From contig CAMUPZ010000003.1 of NCBI GenBank assembly GCA_947095985.1, forward strand, positions 1 through 35,319: a DNA stretch of 35,319 nt. The letters are read 5' to 3'. A program made the translations under genes and the position numbers. Position 1 is the stretch's first letter, and each line of letters opens with the position of its first letter. The notes under the pieces are model-generated. The model did not search any database. It was given only the letters and a program-made list of their open reading frames with translations, and was not told the DNA's origin. Shown piece by piece: positions 17,701-25,080 of this stretch. The stretch is from an uncultured Candidatus Saccharibacteria bacterium (lineage in GTDB: Bacteria > Patescibacteriota > Saccharimonadia > Saccharimonadales > Saccharimonadaceae).

Positions 17701-18093
17701 ACCGTTAATAACAAACGTACCACGATCGGTCATCCATGGATATTCACCAAGGTAAATTTCTTGCTCCTCAACCAGACCAGTTGTCTTGTTGGTCAATTCA
17801 ACCGTCGCGTGCAGAGGCGCTTCAAATGTCAAGTTATTTTCTTTAGCAAACTGGTCGGTGTTTTTCGGCTCGCCAAAATAATATTTGCCGAATTTCAATG
17901 ACAACTTTTGACCAGTATAGTCGTCAATTGGATTAACTTCTGAAAATATCTCACTCAAACCTTCTTCGACGAACCAGCGCCAAGAATCTTTTTGGTGAGC
18001 GATTAGGTTTGGCAGCGGCAGGGCGTTGTCACCAGAGGTGAAATAGACGCGCTCGCTGCTTGTGGATGGTTTTTTTGCCACAGGCGTAAACAC
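14737..18093 (-). CDS. rpoB: RNA polymerase subunit beta
   Basis: The second large catalytic subunit, 1118 residues, short compared with the E. coli protein (1342), as expected without the lineage-specific insertions. The rifampicin pocket reads SSQLSQLLDEVNPLSELSHKR followed by RLSSTGPGG. In E. coli numbering it keeps Q513, D516, H526, R529 and S531, but has F514L, N518V and L533T. The C-terminus is very acidic. Start choice is uncertain: GTG 18093 has a GAGGAG only two or three bases away, while the next in-frame GTG (18081, giving MAKKPSTSS) is 11 bases from it. Either gives a normal N-terminus. It heads the rpoBC operon, with a promoter at 18205-18242. Confidence 0.98.
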   Translation of the reverse strand: MFTPVAKKPSTSSERVYFTSGDNALPLPNLIAHQKDSWRWFVEEGLSEIFSEVNPIDDYTGQKLSLKFGKYYFGEPKNTDQFAKENNLTFEAPLHATVELTNKTTGLVEEQEIYLGEYPWMTDRGTFVINGTERVVVSQLIRSAGVFFTAETVAGRNYYGAKIIPGRGAWMEFETASNGAIYVKIDRRRKIPATTLLRALGYPKTSEIKELFADIDTGDVKYIEETLDKDTARGANEALIEVYRRLRPGDLATVDNARQMIERMFFDFKRFDYSRVGRYKINQRLGLDVANTTENRTLQMSDLVAILREVIRLNNTQEPADDIDALNNRRVRLVGELIARQFRVGMLRMQRNAMDRMSVADLESVSPSQLINARPIVAAVREFFTSSQLSQLLDEVNPLSELSHKRRLSSTGPGGLSRERAGFEVRDAHPTHYGRICSVETPEGANVGLVLNLAAYARVNEYGFIETPYLRVKDGRVTDELVYLDASQEIGEVIADAGEVLNEDGTFRDERVNARNNMQPSQVDASQVTFMDAAHRQILGSTAALVPFIEKTRVDRALTGSNMQRQAVPLLTPESATVGTGIEKAVAENSGHLIQAEANGEVVRADADEIHVKYADGVKIYTLKHFVKNNDDRCYNQKVRVERGDKVKKGDILIEGASIAGGEIALGKNLLVAFMPWGGYNMEDAIIMSRRLVEDDRLTSINIKDYTVEVRETKLGPEIVTRDIPNVSEESLRHLDENGIVQIGSEVKAGDVLVGKITPKGEQELSSEERLLRAIFGEKAKDVRDTSQRMNNAGGGKVVGVKIFSRENGHELKAGVLMQIQIFVAQLRKIGVGDKMAGRFGNKGVVAKVLPVEDMPFLEDGTPVDVILNPLGVPSRMNLGQLFETHLGMAARALGYRVATPSFNGVPSEKISDELEKAGLARDGKSQLFDGRTGEAFEERTTVGVMHMIKLHHMVSDKIHARSTGPYTMVTQQPLGGKAQNGGQRFGEMEVWALEAYGAAATLQEMLTIKSDDVYGRAKAYESIIKDEPIVGPKLPESFNVLVKELQGLGLRVDLVDDEATVDAEHVIASSGPEDKTVATDDEEDKEVYLDESDDIGEIDGGMSVQDIDEVEEIKEDA

Positions 18094-18204
18094 TCCTCGC
18101 TTTATTTAGTGGTTAATAGACGGCCGTGAAGATCTCTAATCCATAGCCTAAAATCACGATTTGCCCGCTCGCAATTTTCACCCGCCATGAATACACTACT
18201 TCTC

Positions 18205-18242
18205 TAAGTAGTCATTATGACGAAAAATGTCAATAAAATCAA
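18205..18242 (-). promoter_or_regulatory. Overlapping rpoBC promoters
   Basis: Two overlapping minus-strand arrangements, both with a 17-base spacer: TTGATT (18237-18242) with CATAAT (18214-18219), and TTGACA (18228-18233) with TACTTA (18205-18210). The leader is about 100 bases and begins with a CTACT/AGTAG hairpin. Confidence 0.6.
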
Positions 18243-18262
18243 GGGGTTTTTACGGGGATTTA

Positions 18263-18985
18263 TTAAGCGGCAACTGGAATTTCTTCAGTAGACCCAGTGC
18301 GAGCTGGAACAGGACTACCGAGTGGATTTCTAAAAGTACCCAGTAGTGGGCGAGCAGCGCTACCTAGAGCTTCACGTATGCGACTAGCCTGAGGAACATC
18401 AAACTCCACATCATGCCGAAAGTAAAATCTGGCTACTCCACCAACATCGCCAAACGACCCTTTCTCTCCACCATGCTTTTCATAAGTACGAGGATTAATA
18501 CTCCTCACGGCTTCGGCAAATCTTTCATCGGCACCAGAAGAAGCGTAAGCACAAAGCTTAGTGACTCTACCTCTTCCTAATTTTCCAAAGTCTTCACGCG
18601 CCTGATCTACCATAGGCTGAAGATAATTCGGCCAATCATTGTCAGCATCAGCACTCGCACCAAAAAATCCCATATACATGGGATTGCCCCCTTCGTCATC
18701 GTGTCTGTATTTAGGAGCATGTCTCCCTTCAATAAGTCCCATTCTAGCAGCAGCAAGTAAAGCGCCACTACCGAGATTTCGTACTACATAAATTCCAGAA
18801 TTCAACCTGCGAACCTCACGCCTTAGAGACTCTGGGTCATTTTTACTGTAAATAATACGCATTAATTCAGAATCTGTCTGTCTTTTATCTGTAAGGTTTT
18901 TTGCACCTGACCACATATCACAGATAGTCATTTGAGTCTCATGGTCTATACGATCTGGTGTCAATCTACCTACCTCTACCCTCAT
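18263..18985 (-). CDS. Unknown protein, weakly acetyltransferase-like
   Basis: A 240-residue protein without a recognisable family. The stretch SGIYVVRNLGSGALLAAARMG (about residues 63-83), a long helix (about 119-135) and VTKLCAYASSGADERFAEAVRSI are arranged somewhat like the strands and helices of a GNAT acetyltransferase, but the acetyl-CoA loop (Q/RxxGxG/A) is not visible, so this is a guess. The ATG at 18985 has a GGAAGGG-like site upstream. Its first 20 bases overlap the end of tmk, which makes it the last gene of the dcd-HIT-tmk operon. Residues 200-240 are Pro/Ala-rich and look disordered. Confidence 0.55.
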   Translation of the reverse strand: MRVEVGRLTPDRIDHETQMTICDMWSGAKNLTDKRQTDSELMRIIYSKNDPESLRREVRRLNSGIYVVRNLGSGALLAAARMGLIEGRHAPKYRHDDEGGNPMYMGFFGASADADNDWPNYLQPMVDQAREDFGKLGRGRVTKLCAYASSGADERFAEAVRSINPRTYEKHGGEKGSFGDVGGVARFYFRHDVEFDVPQASRIREALGSAARPLLGTFRNPLGSPVPARTGSTEEIPVAA

Positions 18986-19646
18986 TCTTGCTTGTCCCTT
19001 CCATTCCTTTAATTTTACTCACCAGCATATCATGAATTTCCTCAATTGTCCCGTCTGCCGAAATTACTGGAATGTTGTATTCCTTAGCAATTTTCAGATA
19101 GCCATTATTAACTTTTTCCTGAAAATCCTGACCGCGCGACTCAAAAGTATCGGGGTTTTCCAGCTCGCCGCGCATGGCAATTCGCTTTGCCCGCTTATCA
19201 TGACTCAAACTCAGGATAATCATAATATCGGGGCGCAAATACCTCTCATCAGTAAACAGCTTGGTCAATCGTAAAATCTCAGACTCGTCATAACCTTCGC
19301 CTCGGCCCTGATAAACCAGTGTTGAAATATAATTGCGTGCACTCAGGACAATCTCCCCGCGCTCTAAAGCCGGCTGAATTTTTTCCCGCCACAGTTCCCG
19401 CCGCGCCGCCGAAAATAATGCCACGTTAACCGCCGCCGAGCGAGTCAGATCACCGTTCTTAATCACCTTTCGTAGCTCATCGGCTATAGGCGTTGATTTC
19501 TCCGGGTCATCACTACCAGGCTCCTCTACTACACAAACCGTCCGCCCACGCTCTCGAAAATAATTCGCCAACTTAGCCACCTGGGTTGATTTACCCGTTC
19601 CGTCATTACCTTCAATAACAATATATTTTCCTAAACTACCCATCAT
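18966..19646 (-). CDS. tmk: Thymidylate kinase-like P-loop kinase with altered DRY motif
   Basis: dTMP kinase phosphorylates dTMP to dTDP. From ATG 19646 it has 226 residues. The P-loop is EGNDGTGKST (12-21), followed by EEPGSDDP (the region of the usual REPGGT) and a lid region RIAMRGELENPDTFESRG. The usual DRY(V/L)xSSLAYQG reads SARNYISTLVYQG (102-114), so the Asp of DRY is Ala. The start overlaps the TGA of the HIT gene (TGATG), which indicates coupling; upstream in-frame starts lie inside the HIT gene and are unlikely. It may be a true Tmk or a divergent nucleotide kinase of the same fold. Operon context with dcd, and thyA and folA nearby, supports dTMP synthesis. Confidence 0.82.
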   Translation of the reverse strand: MMGSLGKYIVIEGNDGTGKSTQVAKLANYFRERGRTVCVVEEPGSDDPEKSTPIADELRKVIKNGDLTRSAAVNVALFSAARRELWREKIQPALERGEIVLSARNYISTLVYQGRGEGYDESEILRLTKLFTDERYLRPDIMIILSLSHDKRAKRIAMRGELENPDTFESRGQDFQEKVNNGYLKIAKEYNIPVISADGTIEEIHDMLVSKIKGMEGTSKNEGRGR

Positions 19647-20089
19647 CACCTCGTAATTACAATATGCGGCTTCTGTAAAAATACCAGCCATTTTTTCGTT
19701 TTTCCATCAATTTTTATCAAGTGAGTATGCTGATGAGCCATCGACTTGGTTTTGTTGCCTTGAGCTCGAGCGTAAATTGAATAGCCACTAGATTCAAACC
19801 TAGCAACCTGATTAATATAGTCAATTTTTTCCTCGTCCTTCAAATTCGCCAACGAATCGACGTGCCGCTTCGGTATCACCATCAGATGGTCGCTCACACC
19901 GCAGCCGTCCCAAAAATCATAGCCAAATCGATTTTTAATGATTAGACAATGCTGCGTTTCCTCCACGACTTGACTTGTGTGCTGTTTTACCAATTGACAG
20001 AAGTCGCAGCTTTCAGATTTATTACTTTTCTTATGATTATTATATTCTTTTTCTTTTGTCCGCCAACGGAACATTGAGCCAGTCATCAT
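19646..20089 (-). CDS. HIT-family nucleotide hydrolase/transferase
   Basis: A 147-residue histidine-triad protein. The signature HxHxH is H119-Q-H121-T-H123 in MAHQHTHLI, and CxxC (28-31) near the N-terminus suggests a metal site. HIT proteins split or transfer nucleotidyl groups, for example AMP-lysine or dinucleoside polyphosphates. The ATG at 20089 overlaps the dcd stop by one base (TAATG), and the stop TGA overlaps tmk (TGATG). This tight coupling inside a deoxynucleotide operon suggests a role in nucleotide metabolism, but the substrate is unknown. The first 20 residues are basic and look disordered. Confidence 0.85.
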   Translation of the reverse strand: MMTGSMFRWRTKEKEYNNHKKSNKSESCDFCQLVKQHTSQVVEETQHCLIIKNRFGYDFWDGCGVSDHLMVIPKRHVDSLANLKDEEKIDYINQVARFESSGYSIYARAQGNKTKSMAHQHTHLIKIDGKTKKWLVFLQKPHIVITR

Positions 20090-20808
20090 TATAAAATCCC
20101 CTCACTTAGACCTGGAATTTCCATCGGTTTATGCCGATTATCCTTAAAGGCTCGCGGCAACATCATTTCAGGTCGCCAAGTCTTGATCAATTCATCTAAA
20201 TCGTCAGTGTGCTGATATTTACCACTCATACCACCACGGCCACTAGCGTAACCACCGTCAACCGGGCCAGTGTGATGAAAAATCAGCTGCCCAATGCGCT
20301 CGCCGACAGGCAGTACTACACTTTCGTGTTTGTTCAAATTGTAAATCTCAAGTGTAATCCGATTAATATAACCCGGGTCAACCCAGCCCGCATCAAAACA
20401 CACGGCCACGCCGTTTCTGCCCCACGAACTGCGGCTTTTTACCTCAGCCGCTCCACCGTGCGCCCGAATCCCCACAAATTCATGCGTATGCGCTAAAATT
20501 CGCTCACCAGGCTTTAAGACGATTATCGGATGATCCGGCGGAATATTCTGAAATTCCCGAAAGCCGTGCCGCTCACACCACTCGGCGTGCGGCATCGCTT
20601 TAAGAGGGCCTTTAAAGTAGCGGTCAACATCTGCCTTATCAAACGGATTATAAACCCGCGATATCTCGTCATATTCCTGTTTATAAAAATTAAAGCCTAG
20701 CGTGAAATCCAAGCTGGCTTCTGATACGTTTTTTGGATTAAACGGCGTACAGACAATCGTCCCATCGTCAATTGCCGCCAATATATCTTTATTTGAATAC
20801 ACGCTCAC
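20089..20808 (-). CDS. dcd: dCTP deaminase
   Basis: Converts dCTP to dUTP, the first step towards dTMP. From GTG 20808 it has 239 residues, longer than E. coli Dcd (193) through an insertion around residues 45-75. The active-site stretch KSRSSWGRNGVAV, the Glu in RITLEIYN and the DAGWVDPGY loop of the dUTPase/Dcd fold are present. The GTG at 20808 is preferred over an in-frame start at 20841 because GGGAGG lies seven to eight bases upstream of it. No separate dUTPase is seen in the window, so this could be a bifunctional deaminase-dUTPase; the sequence alone does not settle that. It heads the dcd-HIT-tmk operon, divergent from folA. Confidence 0.9.
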   Translation of the reverse strand: MSVYSNKDILAAIDDGTIVCTPFNPKNVSEASLDFTLGFNFYKQEYDEISRVYNPFDKADVDRYFKGPLKAMPHAEWCERHGFREFQNIPPDHPIIVLKPGERILAHTHEFVGIRAHGGAAEVKSRSSWGRNGVAVCFDAGWVDPGYINRITLEIYNLNKHESVVLPVGERIGQLIFHHTGPVDGGYASGRGGMSGKYQHTDDLDELIKTWRPEMMLPRAFKDNRHKPMEIPGLSEGIL

Positions 20809-20846
20809 TAAAAACCTCCCATTGCGTGATTTTTCTACCAAATCTC

Positions 20847-20875
20847 ATTATGGCAAGTTTCCGTATTTCCAGCAA
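20847..20875 (-). promoter_or_regulatory. dcd operon promoter
   Basis: Minus-strand -35 TTGCTG (20870-20875), a 17-base spacer and an extended -10 TGC-CATAAT (hexamer 20847-20852). It is back-to-back with the folA promoter. Confidence 0.6.
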
Positions 20876-20900
20876 GCTTTTCGTAAATTTTACATCATGC

Positions 20901-20906
20901 TAGACT
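20901..20906 (+). promoter_or_regulatory. Extended -10 of folA, leaderless start
   Basis: TGC-TAGACT with the hexamer at 20901-20906. The folA ATG follows after 6 bases, leaving no room for a leader or ribosome binding site. Confidence 0.55.
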
Positions 20907-20912
20907 AAAATT

Positions 20913-21407
20913 ATGGAGAAAGCCATTGTTGTTGCCTACGATAAAAATCGCGCTATTGGACGAAATGGTGATTTGCCGTGGGGCCGCAGCCTACCGGCAG
21001 ATTTGGCACATTTTAAGAAGCTAACCAAAGGCGGCAATGTCATTATGGGTCGAAAAACTTTTGAGTCAATCGGCAGCCGTCCGCTACCAGAGCGTGAGAA
21101 CATCGTTATTTCCTCGCGTCCCACTGGCGTTAAGAAAGTGTTAACAGCCATGAATTTACAGAGCGCCTTAGCTTTGTCACGATATCCGACTTTCATTATC
21201 GGCGGTGCGCAGGTTTATAAAGACGCACTAGACACCCCAGAAATTGATACTATTTACGCCACTGAGGTGGACGCTGCATTTTCAGACGCTGACACCTTTT
21301 TCCCAAAGCTCGACATGACTGTTTGGGAAGAAGTTAGTCGTACCTATCACCCGACAGACGATGACAATGCCTACGCTTTTGATTTTGTGATATATAAGAG
21401 AAAATAG
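20913..21407 (+). CDS. folA: Dihydrofolate reductase
   Basis: Regenerates tetrahydrofolate, which thymidylate synthase oxidises. The 164 residues are a normal length. Motifs are the N-terminal strand and Met20-like loop (AYDKNRAIGRNGDLPW), VIMGRKTFESIG, NIVISSRP and FIIGGAQVYKDAL, all typical. The ATG follows a -10 box by 6 bases, so translation is probably leaderless. It is divergent from the dcd operon and close to thyA, forming a thymidylate-synthesis neighbourhood. Confidence 0.96.
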   Translation: MEKAIVVAYDKNRAIGRNGDLPWGRSLPADLAHFKKLTKGGNVIMGRKTFESIGSRPLPERENIVISSRPTGVKKVLTAMNLQSALALSRYPTFIIGGAQVYKDALDTPEIDTIYATEVDAAFSDADTFFPKLDMTVWEEVSRTYHPTDDDNAYAFDFVIYKRK

Positions 21408-21417
21408 TACTCTTAAA

Positions 21418-21446
21418 TTGACAGTATTTGATACTTGTGATATAAT
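21418..21446 (+). promoter_or_regulatory. Consensus promoter of a leaderless gene
   Basis: TTGACA (21418-21423), a 17-base spacer ending in TGA, and TATAAT (21441-21446): both hexamers are perfect. The ATG is 7 bases after the -10. Confidence 0.85.
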
Positions 21447-21453
21447 ATGACAC

Positions 21454-21708
21454 ATGAATAACGAGGCGCGTATACAAATATTAAACCCTGAAGACAACTC
21501 AGAATACACTACGGACGCAATACTCAGAGGCGCACAATACCTAGATAAGGCTACTGGGCTAACCAGAGAGGACGCTATGCTATTTGATACAGTGCGAGAC
21601 AAAACTGGACAAGTAGTCGGCAGAATAGGTAAGATTGCCACTCTATTGTATAACCCGGAAGTCGGCAAGTATATGCTTCCGTCAAAGAAAAATTCCCGCA
21701 AAAAGTAA
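21454..21708 (+). CDS. Small conserved-looking protein, unknown function
   Basis: An 84-residue soluble protein I do not recognise, with no membrane segment. It is acidic at the N-terminus (MNNEARIQILNPEDNSEY) and very basic at the end (PSKKNSRKK), with a repeated helix-like middle. It sits behind a perfect consensus promoter with the ATG 7 bases after the -10, so it should be strongly transcribed as a leaderless mRNA. That strong signal argues that it is a real gene. It lies between folA and thyA, with thyA convergent. Confidence 0.7.
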   Translation: MNNEARIQILNPEDNSEYTTDAILRGAQYLDKATGLTREDAMLFDTVRDKTGQVVGRIGKIATLLYNPEVGKYMLPSKKNSRKK

Positions 21709-21742
21709 AATATAGCCATTTCGGTCGACAGACATAATCAAC

Positions 21743-22681
21743 TTACACCGCTATCGGCGCTTTGATCGGCGGGTGATGTTCATAATTTTCCAGACGGATA
21801 TCGTCAATGGTGAAATCGTCAATATGCTTAATGTCAGGATTCAGCCATAGCTTTGGCAGCGGCAACGGACGGCGCGATAGTTGCTCATCTACCTGCGCGC
21901 GGTGATTGTTATAAATATGCGCACTATTCAGGGTGTGGATAAACTCGCCAGGCTGTTTGTTAGTTACCTGGGCGATCATTGATAGCAGCAGTGCATAGCT
22001 GGCGATATTAAACGGTACGCCGAGGAACATGTCCGCTGAACGCTGGGTTAGCGCTAAGTCCAGTTTATCCTTCTCGCCATCCCCGCCTGGCCGCACATTA
22101 AACTGGAACATGGTGTGACACGGCGGCAGCCCACCAGCTCGGGCGATATCATCAATTTCCGCCACGTTCCAGGCACTGACTATATTGCGCCGCGACGTCG
22201 GATTATGTTTTATCATGTCGATGGCATTTTGGATTTGGTCAATCGTCCCGCCTTTACCGTCCGGCCATTTCCGCCACTGCACACCGTAGACTGGACCTAA
22301 ATCACCCCATTCCTCGGCAAAAGCGTGATCTGTCGCGATTTTACCGATAAACTCTTTCATGCCAGCGCGCCACTCCTCGCCATTAATTTCTGGAATATTC
22401 TGGCCAGTTTTTTCCAAATAATTCTTGTACGGCCACTCGTCCCAGATGTGTACGCCGTTTTGTGCCAAATATTCGATATTACCAGTGCCTTTGAGAAACC
22501 ACAGTAACTCATGTGCCACACTGTTGAAATATAATTTCTTGGTAGTCATGGCTGGAAAGCCGTCTACCAAATCATACCGCGTCTGCACGCCAAACACTTC
22601 CGTCGTACCAGTGCCGGTGCGGTCGCCTTTTTTCACACCATTATCACGGACATGCCGCAGGACGTCTAAATATTGCCTCAT
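21743..22681 (-). CDS. thyA: Thymidylate synthase (folate-dependent)
   Basis: Makes dTMP from dUMP and methylene-tetrahydrofolate. The 312 residues include R21 of the phosphate-binding loop (KKGDRTGTGT), the catalytic Cys188 in GLPPCHTMFQF, RRNIVSAWN, QRSADMFLGVPFNIASYALL and the C-terminal end PIKAPIAV with its hydrophobic last residues. An insertion PGGDGEKDK follows the catalytic region. The ATG at 22681 has AAGGAGGAA upstream. Its product feeds Tmk and its by-product dihydrofolate is recycled by FolA, both encoded nearby. Confidence 0.97.
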   Translation of the reverse strand: MRQYLDVLRHVRDNGVKKGDRTGTGTTEVFGVQTRYDLVDGFPAMTTKKLYFNSVAHELLWFLKGTGNIEYLAQNGVHIWDEWPYKNYLEKTGQNIPEINGEEWRAGMKEFIGKIATDHAFAEEWGDLGPVYGVQWRKWPDGKGGTIDQIQNAIDMIKHNPTSRRNIVSAWNVAEIDDIARAGGLPPCHTMFQFNVRPGGDGEKDKLDLALTQRSADMFLGVPFNIASYALLLSMIAQVTNKQPGEFIHTLNSAHIYNNHRAQVDEQLSRRPLPLPKLWLNPDIKHIDDFTIDDIRLENYEHHPPIKAPIAV

Positions 22682-22703
22682 ACTTCCTCCTTGCCTTTTC
22701 TAA

Positions 22704-22732
22704 ATTATGACAATATCTCAGCATAACCACAA
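22704..22732 (-). promoter_or_regulatory. thyA promoter
   Basis: Minus-strand TTGTGG, a 17-base spacer and CATAAT (22704-22709), about 20 bases upstream of the thyA start; the ribosome binding site lies between. Confidence 0.5.
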
Positions 22733-22838
22733 GCGAAAATGGCGGTAGTTTTAACAACGTTAAGCTATATTTAGGAATATTTCATAACTTATAGTGCTAA
22801 AAATAGTGTTTGTGCTTCAATTTGCACTACAGGAGTTA

Positions 22839-22844
22839 TATACT
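22839..22844 (+). promoter_or_regulatory. -10 box of the HD-like gene, leaderless start
   Basis: TATACT at 22839-22844 with the ATG 7 bases downstream. The -35 is weak. Confidence 0.5.
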
Positions 22845-22851
22845 GAGTAGT

Positions 22852-24390
22852 ATGTACGTGCGAACTGCGGCAAGAGAATATATATCTCCAAAAAGTCCAG
22901 AAGGATGGGATAATGTCGCCATGAATGATCTGCAGCTGCCAGTGTACGAGCTTGACGACAATGGCATGCAAATTCACGATGTTGTTTGGGGAGACTGTAA
23001 AATTGGTGATAGGCAGCCATATGACTCACTCCTGATGGAGTTAGCTCGCTCGCCACTATTCCGACGGCTTCAGGCAGTCGAGCAGTTAACGTTGCCGCCA
23101 CACTTTGCAACTTTACCGAATACGACATATTTTTCCCGGTGGCAGCATATCTGGGGGAGTTTGGCGTTTGTTCGCAAGATGACGGAGGGCGATGACCGAT
23201 TCGATGACCGGCAAAGAACCATTCTGGAGCTGAGGACATTATTTTCTGATGTCGGACAGACTGCTTTTTCACACTTGGGAGACTGGATATTTCAGGGTGT
23301 TCAAGGAGGCGAGAATCTACATGATCAGGATTTGCGGGAGTTACTGGAAACATTTGGCATTGATACTCTACTGGAAGAATATGGATTAACACTTGAAGAG
23401 ACGGTATTCCCAGAGATCAGCGACTGGGTAGAGTGCCCATCGCCTGATTTGTGTGTTGACCGGGTTGACTATGGTCTACGCGAAATTCTGCGCTGGTCTG
23501 GCAAGGCTGCTAATATCTATCCGTATGAACATAGTCTGCAAAATCCACAGTCACTTTTTAGAATTAACGATCAATATATGCTGGAGGTGACAAATGAAGA
23601 TTTTGCACGGCGATTTGCAGCTGGGTATAGTATTTTACCGACCGAGCACTGGAATCAGCCTGTTCATCGTCTACAGCTAGAATTACTACAAACGGCGGTA
23701 AAGCGAGCCTTGTTAGAAAGTTATTTTAGCGACGGCATTGATCTAAGATATCCGGTACATCCGCGTGATCGGATATATGGTATTGATTCGGACTTCCGGT
23801 TTGCTCTGTCTATGGTTGGTGACGGTGGCGCACTATCTCGGACGATGCAGACTATCGCTTCCGATCAGCGCCAGGCATATATCACAGCCAGACAGCTCGA
23901 CTTAAGCTATTTGCTGTCCAATGTTAGCTCATCATTCCCCGACTTCCCTGATCCGCTGAAATCATATTGCCACCCCTCAGAAGAGTTTGGCCTCGTTTCA
24001 CCACACGTGGAAGTTACTAGGGACGATAAAGCGAGACAAGAAGTCTCTCGGGAAATGGGCCGTATTTCACTCGGGCTACCGCCAATGAAACCACGATTAA
24101 TTGATCCTGCTATTTTGATAGATGGGCAGACTATACGGCTGAGCAAGATTGATCCAAGCTTTGAAAACTATTTGACAGGACAAACTGAAGTAATGCGGCG
24201 CGGCTATCGGGCGGAGCTGATGGTCAATAAAAATTTTGGCAAAAAGATACTTGAACTATATCAGCGCGTTAATGACGGCTGGCCAGGCGCTATCCAGCAG
24301 CCGCGTAATTCAGATAACTTGCGAGAAATTGTGTGGCAAGCTGGATTATATGGTGCCGGTAATCGGTTTGACGGCATTTATGAAATATAG
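22852..24390 (+). CDS. HD-superfamily (dGTPase/SAMHD1-like) protein with degenerate metal site
   Basis: A 512-residue protein resembling COG1078-type HD phosphohydrolases, which hydrolyse dNTPs or other nucleotides. Layout: LFRRLQAVEQLTL (69-81), first ligand H99 in SRWQHIWGS, then the block normally written LLHDIGHGPFSH, which here is LFSDVGQTAFSH (130-141), and CVDRVDYGLRE (201-211) with the late Asp. The His of the HD pair is Ser132 and the GH is GQ; H99, D133, H141 and the VDRxDY Asp remain. It may be catalytically altered or a nucleotide-sensing relative. The ATG at 22852 fits the -10-to-start spacing seen for other leaderless genes here; a longer form from 22810 would start upstream of the promoter. 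It is divergent from thyA in a nucleotide-metabolism region. The C-terminal ~200 residues match no domain I know. Confidence 0.75.
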   Translation: MYVRTAAREYISPKSPEGWDNVAMNDLQLPVYELDDNGMQIHDVVWGDCKIGDRQPYDSLLMELARSPLFRRLQAVEQLTLPPHFATLPNTTYFSRWQHIWGSLAFVRKMTEGDDRFDDRQRTILELRTLFSDVGQTAFSHLGDWIFQGVQGGENLHDQDLRELLETFGIDTLLEEYGLTLEETVFPEISDWVECPSPDLCVDRVDYGLREILRWSGKAANIYPYEHSLQNPQSLFRINDQYMLEVTNEDFARRFAAGYSILPTEHWNQPVHRLQLELLQTAVKRALLESYFSDGIDLRYPVHPRDRIYGIDSDFRFALSMVGDGGALSRTMQTIASDQRQAYITARQLDLSYLLSNVSSSFPDFPDPLKSYCHPSEEFGLVSPHVEVTRDDKARQEVSREMGRISLGLPPMKPRLIDPAILIDGQTIRLSKIDPSFENYLTGQTEVMRRGYRAELMVNKNFGKKILELYQRVNDGWPGAIQQPRNSDNLREIVWQAGLYGAGNRFDGIYEI

Positions 24391-24479
24391 ATTTGAGACG
24401 TGCCGTCTACTTCAATAGTCCACCTATACTGTTACCCATTATTTAAGGGCTGTCACTATTAAAAATAGCGCCAACAAAT

Positions 24480-25079
24480 TTATGACAATTTGCTCAGCAC
24501 CTTATCCACCAGCCCGTACTGTACTGCCTCCTGAGGACTCATCCAGTAGTCGCGCTCCATGTCGGCCTTGACTTTATTGAGCTTCTGGCCGGTATTTTTG
24601 GCCATGATTTTCGCCAGCATCTCCTTCACTTCCAGCGTTTCTTTCAGGTCGATTTCCATGTCAGTCACTTTGCCGTGCGTGCCGCTTGACGGCTGATGGA
24701 TCATCACCTTGGCGTGCGGCAAGCAGAACCGCTTGCCTTTGGCGCCCGAACTGAGCAGAAATGCACCCATGCTGGCCTGTAAACCAATGCCATAGGTCGC
24801 CACGTCCGGTTTGATAAAATTCATGGTGTCATATATCGCCATACCATCATAGACGCTGCCGCCTGGACTATTGATATAGAGAGAGATATCCGCCTCTGAG
24901 TCAACGTACGCCAGATGTAGTAGCTGAGCCACCACACTGTTGGCGGTATGCTCATTAACCTCCTCACCGAGGAAAATAATCCGCTCATTGAGGAGGCGTG
25001 AATAGATATCAAACGCCCGCTCGCCATCAGCCGACTTCTCGATGACTGTAGGGATGAGATAGGATTTGGGCGAGTTCAT
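24480..25079 (-). CDS. clpP: ATP-dependent Clp protease proteolytic subunit
   Basis: The serine peptidase that forms the Clp degradation barrel. It has 199 residues, with catalytic triad S103 (QASMGAFLL), H128 (MIHQP) and D177 (MERDYWMS), and the INSPGGSV loop (70-76). It starts one spacer base after the tig stop, which gives the common tig-clpP order. The tig-clpP pair probably shares one mRNA. I see no strong terminator in the 90 bases behind it. Confidence 0.97.
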   Translation of the reverse strand: MNSPKSYLIPTVIEKSADGERAFDIYSRLLNERIIFLGEEVNEHTANSVVAQLLHLAYVDSEADISLYINSPGGSVYDGMAIYDTMNFIKPDVATYGIGLQASMGAFLLSSGAKGKRFCLPHAKVMIHQPSSGTHGKVTDMEIDLKETLEVKEMLAKIMAKNTGQKLNKVKADMERDYWMSPQEAVQYGLVDKVLSKLS

Positions 25080-25080
25080 A

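Noticed and set aside
18966..19691. Longer tmk starting at 19691
   Set aside because: The extra 15 residues lie inside the HIT coding region and lack a binding site; ATG 19646 overlaps the HIT stop, as is usual in this operon.
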